DNA of 64,000 nt from positions 992,001-1,056,000 of the forward strand of contig CAWFNX010000001.1 in NCBI GenBank assembly GCA_963817335.1, given 5' to 3'. Origin of the DNA: AV40 sp963817335 (GTDB lineage Bacteria > Verrucomicrobiota > Verrucomicrobiia > Chthoniobacterales > UBA10450). Shown here piece after piece: positions 58,574-64,000 of this stretch (within the stretch, counting starts at the first letter, position 1; every line of letters begins with the position of its first letter). The notes below the pieces were generated by a model that saw nothing but the letters and a program-made list of their open reading frames with translations, was not told where the DNA came from and made no database searches. The position numbers and the translations under genes are program-made.

Positions 58574-59725
58574 CGGTTCGTCCGCTTCTACTTTCTCGCC
58601 GATTTTTTTGATTTGAGAAAAGCCGACCGCGAAATCGATCGGATCACCGGCTCGCTGACGGCCCGCGCCCAGAATCACTGACGCGCGCCCGATCAATTCG
58701 GCGTCCATTCGTTTTACTTTGCCGGCGGAAGTCGCCGGGAATGGTTGAACAATCGGTGCGACATGGGTGTCGAGAATTTTCTCGACCAGAGTGGCGTCGC
58801 CATCTTGGGCGTAGACGAGCGAGATAAATTTCTTCCACGCTGTTCCATCCTTGAGCCGTTTCTGCAATTGCGCTCGCGGCGTCTCCGAAACTTTCTCACC
58901 AAGATCGAGAATCAACTTCACCAGATCAGCCGGACCGGAGCCCTTTAAAATCTCAACGCATTCGGCGACCTCCAGCGCGTTGCCGACATTTCGGCCCAGC
59001 GGTTCGTCCATAAGATTTAGTTGATAGGACGTCTTGACCTTCATCGATTCGCCAACCTCTTTCATCATGTCGGCGAGCTGTTGGGCTTGCTCTTTCGTTT
59101 TCATGAACGCGCCGCTGCCGAACTTCACGTCGAGGACGAGACGATCGAGACTCTCCGCGAGCTTTTTACTCATGATGCTCGCGACGATGAGCGGTTGGGA
59201 TGGCACCGTCCCGGTGACATCGCGTAACGCGTAAAGTTTCTTGTCCGCCGGACAGATATCGTCGGTTTGGCCGATCATGAAGACGCCGATTTTTTCGAGT
59301 TGCTTCAGGGCGCGTTTTTCATCCAGGCTCACATTGAACCCGGGAATGCTCTCGAGTTTGTCGAGCGTTCCGCCGGTGATCCCGAGGCCGCGACCGGAAA
59401 TCATCGGGACCCAAACGTCATCGCAGGCAAGTAACGGCGCGAGCACCAGCGAAACTTTGTCGCCGACCCCGCCGGTAGAGTGTTTGTCGATCCTTGGCGG
59501 CGAGTCTTCCGGGTATTTCAACACTCGGCCGCTGCGCATCATCGCTTCGGTCAAATGATGGGTCTCCGCCGCGGTCATTCCGCGAAACAAGATCGCCATT
59601 GCCAGCGCGCTCATTTGGTAATCGGGGAGGTCGCCGAGAGTAAAATCCTCGACCAGAGTGTTGATCTCCTTCGCGGTCAGCGCATGGCCGTCGCGTTTTT
59701 TCTCGATGAGCGATGGAAAATGCAT
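58493..59725 (-). CDS. deoA: Pyrimidine-nucleoside (thymidine) phosphorylase
   Basis: 410 residues. The family signature SGRGLGITGGTLDKLESIPG and the loop KHSTGGVGDK (about 82-91) are clear, as are the helical and the C-terminal domains. The enzyme splits thymidine or uridine with phosphate, giving sugar-1-phosphate for catabolism. The divergent aldehyde dehydrogenase-like gene upstream may share the pathway. Its 3' end overlaps the P-domain gene. Confidence 0.93.
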   Translation of the reverse strand: MHFPSLIEKKRDGHALTAKEINTLVEDFTLGDLPDYQMSALAMAILFRGMTAAETHHLTEAMMRSGRVLKYPEDSPPRIDKHSTGGVGDKVSLVLAPLLACDDVWVPMISGRGLGITGGTLDKLESIPGFNVSLDEKRALKQLEKIGVFMIGQTDDICPADKKLYALRDVTGTVPSQPLIVASIMSKKLAESLDRLVLDVKFGSGAFMKTKEQAQQLADMMKEVGESMKVKTSYQLNLMDEPLGRNVGNALEVAECVEILKGSGPADLVKLILDLGEKVSETPRAQLQKRLKDGTAWKKFISLVYAQDGDATLVEKILDTHVAPIVQPFPATSAGKVKRMDAELIGRASVILGAGRQRAGDPIDFAVGFSQIKKIGEKVEADEPLFMIHARNERSIVNITPLIEKAVEVV

Positions 59726-59734
59726 TTTCTAGTC

Positions 59735-59825
59735 ACCCATTGGCGCGAATGGACGCGAATCAGTAAACGGTGAAGTCGGTGCCGGCCGCATTGGATTTGT
59801 GTCCATTAGTGTTTATTCGTGGTGA
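59735..59825. repeat. Word-like repeat 'cgaatggacgcgaatcag ... gtgtccattagtgtttattcgt'
   Basis: The stretch contains GCGCGAATGGACGCGAATCA and TTTGTGTCCATTAGTGTTTA, an imperfect inverted repeat. A shorter relative is at 50654-50689. It lies upstream of deoA. Confidence 0.45.
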
Positions 59826-59877
59826 GCGAAGGAGAATCCGGCGAGGCAAACATATTGTAAGCAAGGCGCGGGCCCCA

Positions 59878-59932
59878 GGTAGGGACATCGCGCTGCGATG
59901 TCCAGGGGGACGCGCAGCGCAGCGTCCCTACC
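59878..59932. repeat. REP pair ending in GTAG at both ends
   Basis: GGTAGGGACATCGCGCTGCG, GATGTCCAGGGGGACGC, GCAGCGTCCCTACC: a typical inverted pair with GGTAGGGAC / GTCCCTACC termini. It directly adjoins the TAG stop of the aldehyde dehydrogenase-like gene (59932-59934, minus strand). Confidence 0.75.
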
Positions 59933-60831
59933 TACAACCCGATCGGATGCCAGGCGGTTTTCATTTCCACACTATCGAGGATCCAATATGGATTTTCGCC
60001 AGCATCGCCCCGCCACTCCTTGTCCGAAAGCTGCCGGCGCGCGTAGCGTTTCACGTTCAATTCTCCACCGCGCTGAAGTTGCACGCCGAGTTTCGCGTCG
60101 CCGCTTCCATCAATAACGGCGTTCACATCCATGTGACTGGCGATGTGCGGTGCGAGCTCGGCGCGATCGCCCGCCAGAACATTGATGACCCCGGCCGGCA
60201 AATCGCTGGTCGCGATAATTTCGGAGAAAGTGAGCGCAGGCAATGGCTTCGTTTCGGAAGCGAGAACGATTGCGCAGTTTCCGCTTAGGATCACCGGCAT
60301 CACCAGCGACACGAATGCGAGCAATGGTGGTTCGTCCGGACAAATAACCACCACCACGCCAGTCGGCTCCGGCAGGGTGAAATTAAAATGAGAAGAGGCG
60401 ACCGGATTCACCGCCCCAAAGACTTGGCAAAACTTGTCCGTCCATCCCGCAAAATGCACGAGACGATCGATTGCCAGCGTCGTTTCGGACGATGATGTCG
60501 ATCTGGAATTGTTGTTCGACCGCGCGATCTCGTTCTGCAATTCGCCCCGCCGCATCTCCAGCATTTCAGCCGCGCGATAAAGAATTTGTCCTCGGAGATA
60601 AGCGCTTTGCTTCGACCAATTAGGAAACGCTGCCCGCGCTGCCACTACCGCGTCCCGGAAATCTTTTTTGGATGCTCGGCAAAAATTGGCCAGGTGCGCG
60701 CCGGCTTTTCCCCGCGCAGCCAGGACGCGACCGTTCTCGCCCCGGACGAACTTGCCGCCGATGAATAATTTATATGTCTTCTGGACCTGTAGCCGGCCCG
60801 ATTTGGCTCGCACGAAGTGAGGATTGCGCAA
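59932..60831 (-). CDS. Aldehyde dehydrogenase-family protein without the catalytic cysteine region
   Basis: 299 residues. The N-terminal part of an ALDH is clear (KLFIGGKFVRGENGRVL, VAARAAFPNWSK, RGQILYRAAEMLEMRRGELQ, then GVVVVICPDEPPLLAFVSL and GNCAIVLASETKPLPALTFS). The protein then stops after about 300 residues with MKTAWHPIGL, so the domain holding the active-site Cys is missing. It could be a non-catalytic subunit of a paired ALDH (common beside nucleoside catabolism genes) or a remnant. The start is unclear: TTG 60831 or GTG 60813. It is close to deoA, which fits deoxyribose breakdown. Confidence 0.75.
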   Translation of the reverse strand: MRNPHFVRAKSGRLQVQKTYKLFIGGKFVRGENGRVLAARGKAGAHLANFCRASKKDFRDAVVAARAAFPNWSKQSAYLRGQILYRAAEMLEMRRGELQNEIARSNNNSRSTSSSETTLAIDRLVHFAGWTDKFCQVFGAVNPVASSHFNFTLPEPTGVVVVICPDEPPLLAFVSLVMPVILSGNCAIVLASETKPLPALTFSEIIATSDLPAGVINVLAGDRAELAPHIASHMDVNAVIDGSGDAKLGVQLQRGGELNVKRYARRQLSDKEWRGDAGENPYWILDSVEMKTAWHPIGL

Positions 60832-60856
60832 ACCGCGAAAAAAGAAAATGCTAATC

Positions 60857-60960
60857 CGCGTAGCACCGTAGGTGCGCGACGTGTATAGCTCTTAGGTATT
60901 AGCGGCGAAGCTCCGTAGGAGCGCTACGCTGCGGTGATCAAGTGTCCCGCCTACGGCGCT
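60857..60960. repeat. 'CCGTAGGAGCG' type palindrome cluster
   Basis: GTAGCACCGTAGGTGCGCGA, GCGAAGCTCCGTAGGAGCGC and CCCGCCTACGGCGC form palindromes with embedded GTAG words. They lie between the ALDH-like gene and the fucose synthase gene. No coding signal is seen. Confidence 0.5.
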
Positions 60961-60991
60961 TGCTTGTTTTGCTGGCAGATATTCTATAACC

Positions 60992-61954
60992 ATGTCGCGC
61001 CTCACGGCGCTTACCAAGAGCATGCACAAATCGGACAGAATCTTTGTAGCCGGTTACAGGGGAATGGTCGGGAGCGCAGTTACCCGGGCGCTGGAATCCG
61101 CCGGCTTCTCAAATCTGCTGAAACGCAGCCGCGCGGAGCTGGATCTGGCCGACTCGCGCGGGGTGTCGGATTTTTTTCGAAAAGAAAAACCCGACATCGT
61201 GGTTTTTGCCGCGGCCAAAGTTGGAGGCATTAAAGCCAACTACGATTTTCCGGTGGAGTTTTTGACCGACAACCTGAGGATCCAAACCAATGTCATCTCG
61301 GCTGCGCATGAGAATGGCGCGCGTAAGCTGCTTTTTCTGGGCAGCTCCTGCATTTATCCAAAATATGCGCCGCAACCGATCCCTGAAACCGCGCTGCTGA
61401 CCGGCCCGCTCGAGCCAACAAACGATGCTTACGCGATCGCCAAGATCGCCGGGGTGAAACTCTGCCAGGCTTACGATCGTGAGTACCGGACGAATTTTAT
61501 CTCGGCGATGCCGACAAATCTCTACGGCCCCAACGACAATTTTGATCTGGAAACTTCGCACGTGCTTGCTGCCCTTTTGCGAAAAGCGCACGAAGCGAAA
61601 ACAAAACGCGCGCGTGAGCTGGTGGTCTGGGGAACCGGCGCGCCGCGCCGCGAATTTCTGCACGTGGACGATTGCGCGTCGGCCTGTTTGTTTTTGCTCG
61701 AGAAATATGACTCGCCGGAAATCGTCAACGTCGGTTGCGGTGAAGACGTCACCATTCGCGAATTGGTCGGCCTGATTTGCGACGTCGTTGGTTTCGACGG
61801 CGAACTAACCTGGGACAAAACCAAGCCGGACGGAACGCCGCGCAAACTTCTCGACGTTTCCAAACTTCGCGGGCTTGGCTGGGAGCCGAGCATTCCCCTT
61901 CGCGACGGGATCGCGCGAACCTACGATTGGTTTCTGAAGAACATCGCCAAATGA
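60992..61954 (+). CDS. fcl: GDP-L-fucose synthase
   Basis: Epimerase-reductase making GDP-L-fucose from GDP-4-keto-6-deoxymannose. 320 residues (310 if the second ATG is used). The Rossmann motif is GYRGMVGSAV (GxxGxxG), the catalytic Ser-Tyr-Lys trio is GSSCIYPK, and NDAYAIAKIAG (Tyr147, Lys151). The C-terminal substrate region includes TNLYGPNDNFD and the HVLAALLRK segment. The neighbouring genes and lpxB suggest surface polysaccharide or lipopolysaccharide synthesis. Confidence 0.92.
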   Translation: MSRLTALTKSMHKSDRIFVAGYRGMVGSAVTRALESAGFSNLLKRSRAELDLADSRGVSDFFRKEKPDIVVFAAAKVGGIKANYDFPVEFLTDNLRIQTNVISAAHENGARKLLFLGSSCIYPKYAPQPIPETALLTGPLEPTNDAYAIAKIAGVKLCQAYDREYRTNFISAMPTNLYGPNDNFDLETSHVLAALLRKAHEAKTKRARELVVWGTGAPRREFLHVDDCASACLFLLEKYDSPEIVNVGCGEDVTIRELVGLICDVVGFDGELTWDKTKPDGTPRKLLDVSKLRGLGWEPSIPLRDGIARTYDWFLKNIAK

Positions 61955-62868
61955 AAAAACTTCGCGTTGGCGTGGTCGGTGTCGGCCACATCGGAAGCAA
62001 TCACGCCCGACTTTATGCGGAGGTTCCAACTGCCGCGCTCACCGCGATCTACGACGTCGATTCCGGGCGGGCCAATTCGATTGCGAAAAAATTTCGAACC
62101 ACTGCGGCCAAATCGCTCGACGAATTCGCTCAGTTGATTGACGCCGCGTCGATTGCCACTCCGACAAATTCGCATCACGAAATCGCGCTTCCACTTTTGG
62201 AGCGGGGCAAACACCTCCTGGTCGAAAAACCGATCTCGGAAAATCCACAACACGCCGCCGAACTGGCGGAACTTGCGGCGCGCAACGGATTGATTCTGCA
62301 GGTCGGCCATGTCGAGAGATTCAATCCGGTCCTGAGCGCGCTCGAAGCGCGGCTTACTCATCCACGGTTCATCGAAGCCCATCGACTTTCGCCTTATCCT
62401 AATCGCAGCACCGATATTGGCGTCGTACTCGATTTGATGATTCACGATCTCGAAATCATTCTGCATCTCGTACGCTCGCCGGTGCAAAACATCGACGCGG
62501 TCGGCATTCCAGTGCTGAGCAAGAGTGAAGACATCGCGAATGCCCGGATTCGTTTCGAGAACGGCTGCGTGGCGAATGTCACTTCGAGCCGGATCAGTCC
62601 CGAGCGGATGCGCAAGATCCGCGTTTTTCAGGAGGACGCCTATCTGTCGCTCGATTACGAAAAACAAACCGGCGAGATTTATCGACGTGAATCGGGCAAA
62701 ATTACCCGCGACAAGGTGCCAATTGAGCGGGAGGAACCGTTAAAGCAGCAACTGGTTTCGTTCGTTGAATGCGCCACCACCGGGCGCGAACCGCGCGTCT
62801 CAGGATTTCAGGCAACGGCTGCGCTCGAGCTGGCGGTCGAAATCACGAAGAAAATTCAAAGCTCGTGA
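61951..62868 (+). CDS. Gfo/Idh/MocA-family oxidoreductase
   Basis: 305 residues, starting MKKLRVGVVGVGHIGSNHAR (NAD-binding Rossmann GxGxxG). The conserved EKP motif is LLVEKPISENP, and the histidine in DLMIHDLEIILHL lies in the expected position. The ATG overlaps the fcl stop by 4 bases. In several diderms such an oxidoreductase next to lpxB acts as UDP-GlcNAc 3-dehydrogenase for amide-linked lipid A, so a GnnA-like role is possible. The partner aminotransferase is not visible. Confidence 0.85.
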   Translation: MKKLRVGVVGVGHIGSNHARLYAEVPTAALTAIYDVDSGRANSIAKKFRTTAAKSLDEFAQLIDAASIATPTNSHHEIALPLLERGKHLLVEKPISENPQHAAELAELAARNGLILQVGHVERFNPVLSALEARLTHPRFIEAHRLSPYPNRSTDIGVVLDLMIHDLEIILHLVRSPVQNIDAVGIPVLSKSEDIANARIRFENGCVANVTSSRISPERMRKIRVFQEDAYLSLDYEKQTGEIYRRESGKITRDKVPIEREEPLKQQLVSFVECATTGREPRVSGFQATAALELAVEITKKIQSS

Positions 62869-62907
62869 TCCCTGCTCGTCACCCGTCACCCATCACTTGT
62901 CACTTCC
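62869..62907. repeat. 'cgtcacccatcac' short tandem words
   Basis: CTCGTCACCCGTCACCCATC and ACTTGTCAC form a short variable tandem of the word 'gtcaccc'. It lies immediately before lpxB and overlaps the place where its ribosome-binding site would be. Confidence 0.4.
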
Positions 62908-62908
62908 G

Positions 62909-64000
62909 TTGAAAACGATTTACTTCGTCGCGGGTGAGGCGAGTGCAGACAATCACGGCGCGGCCCTGATGAGAGCGTTGCACGCGGGCGACGCTGATCT
63001 TCGTTTCATCGGCCGGGGCGGGCCACAAATGCAATCGGTCGCAGGCCAGCAGTTTAAAGACTGGATTGGCCAATCCGGCGTGCTCGGACTTTGGGAAGTC
63101 ATCAAACATTACGGGTTTTTCCGAAAAGAATTTCACGAAGCCCTGCGCCAGATCGATTCGAGCAAACCAAACGCAGTTGTTTTGATTGATTATCCGGGGT
63201 TTAACCTCCGCCTCGCGCGCTCGCTCCGACGAAAATCGCCCTCGCAAAAGATTATCTATTATATCAGCCCGCAAGTTTGGGCGTGGAACCGTGGCCGGAT
63301 CGTAAAAATGGCGCGCTGGCTCGACCTGATGCTCTGCATCTTCCCGTTCGAGGCCGATCTCTACAACGAAAGCGGATTGCGCACGATTTTTGTCGGTCAT
63401 CCCATGATCGAACGGTTGCGTGAACGGAAGATCGACGTCGCGCGTGATCCGGACCTGGTCGGCCTCTTTCCGGGCAGTCGCGCGCGTGAAGTTCGGAAAA
63501 TATTCCCCGTGTTGATCGAGACCGCCCGCGAATTGCGTCGATCAAAACCAAATCTGCATTTCGAAATCGCGGCCGCGTCCAACGAGCTGGCCGGGAGAGT
63601 GAAGAACATGATCGCAGCGGAAGATCGACAACTCTTTGAGATCAAAGTCGGACAAACATCCGAGATAATGCAACGCGCGTTTGCCGGAATTGTCGCCTCG
63701 GGGAGCGCGACGTTGGAGGCGGCTTACTTCCGAATGCCGTTCGCGCTGGTTTACAAAGTGGCGTGGCCGACGTATTTCGCCGGCCGCCTCTTGGTGAAGG
63801 TTGATTACCTCGGAATGCCAAACGTGCTCGCCGACAAAGAACTGGTGCCTGAATTCATTCAACATCGAGCGCGGCCTCACGACATAGCCGAAGCAATCAC
63901 CCACTTGATCGATGACGCCCAAGCGCGTCAGCAAATGATTTGGGAATTTGACAAGATAGCGGCCCAACTTGGCCAAACTGGCGCGAGCGAACGCGCAGCC
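62909..64000 (+). CDS. lpxB: Lipid-A-disaccharide synthase LpxB, 3' end cut by the window
   Basis: The frame is open to the window end (364 codons). Start TTG at 62909: KTIYFVAGEASADNHGAALM (the family motif GExSGD is here GEASADNHG). Then FIGRGGPQM, VLIDYPGFNLRLAR, YYISPQVWAWN and LFPGSRAREVRK. The family joins UDP-diacylglucosamine to lipid X to make the lipid A disaccharide at the membrane. It follows the Gfo/Idh/MocA gene by 40 bases. The remaining C-terminus is expected to be short. lpxK is the other lipid A gene in the window. Confidence 0.9.
   Translation, partial: MKTIYFVAGEASADNHGAALMRALHAGDADLRFIGRGGPQMQSVAGQQFKDWIGQSGVLGLWEVIKHYGFFRKEFHEALRQIDSSKPNAVVLIDYPGFNLRLARSLRRKSPSQKIIYYISPQVWAWNRGRIVKMARWLDLMLCIFPFEADLYNESGLRTIFVGHPMIERLRERKIDVARDPDLVGLFPGSRAREVRKIFPVLIETARELRRSKPNLHFEIAAASNELAGRVKNMIAAEDRQLFEIKVGQTSEIMQRAFAGIVASGSATLEAAYFRMPFALVYKVAWPTYFAGRLLVKVDYLGMPNVLADKELVPEFIQHRARPHDIAEAITHLIDDAQARQQMIWEFDKIAAQLGQTGASERAA

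Overview
The window is a gene-dense stretch of a bacterial chromosome, with no gap above about 250 bases. It most likely comes from a Verrucomicrobiota-like, diderm soil or sediment bacterium. An outer-membrane lipid A pathway (lpxK, lpxB) and a LolC/E-type permease indicate a diderm. The phylum is inferred from the omega-subunit type, an actinobacterial/PVC-type bS22-like peptide, secreted proteins with autotransporter-strand-like, dockerin-like and Pro-Thr-rich segments, and abundant GTAG-headed palindromic repeats. No 16S rRNA or ribosomal protein operon is present, so the phylum is not proven.

Layout. 1-5.2 kb (minus strand): start of a short-chain dehydrogenase, smpB, rpoZ, a four-gene translationally coupled pseudopilin operon and tRNA-Pro(CGG). 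5.3-10.7 kb (plus): a 34-residue bS22-like protein, two TPR proteins and an AI-2E-type permease. 10.7-12.5 kb: a 2H phosphoesterase-rtcB RNA repair operon. 12.6-16.8 kb: sufS-sufU, DUF2237, an NlpC/P60-like hydrolase and a LolC/E permease. 16.8-24 kb: a molybdenum-carrier-like protein, three cupins (two in tandem), a stand-alone LigD-type polymerase, thrB-lpxK, a rRNA methyltransferase and dodecin. 24-37 kb: acs with a coiled-coil membrane protein, a VanX-like dipeptidase, an APC permease, cutA, mnmA, 3-methyladenine glycosylase, a TonB-like protein and 5'-nucleotidase. 37-41.5 kb: small membrane proteins, an SDR, DUF4256 and an ArsR-SRPBCC operon with a readable promoter. 41.6-45.5 kb (minus): dsbA-VKOR-lipoprotein, ribH-nusB and ftsY. 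45.7-58.6 kb: an exported-protein region with a 1175-residue Asp-box protein, a metalloprotease with a 215-residue Pro-Thr tail, a papain-type protease beside a chagasin-type inhibitor, and a P-domain protein. ribBA lies within it. 58.5-64 kb: thymidine phosphorylase and a truncated aldehyde dehydrogenase relative, then GDP-fucose synthase, a Gfo/Idh/MocA oxidoreductase and lpxB (cut by the window end).

The most striking non-genic signal is a family of REP/BIME-like elements: palindromes headed by GTAG, often as inverted pairs that start with GGTAG and end with CTACC. They sit between genes, supply stop codons to several genes, and one copy lies in frame inside the GTPase domain of ftsY. No transposase is visible in the window. 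Other intergenic repeats (near-palindromes with CTAGAC ends, 'gttgag' tandems, gaatgc hairpins) occur at gene ends.
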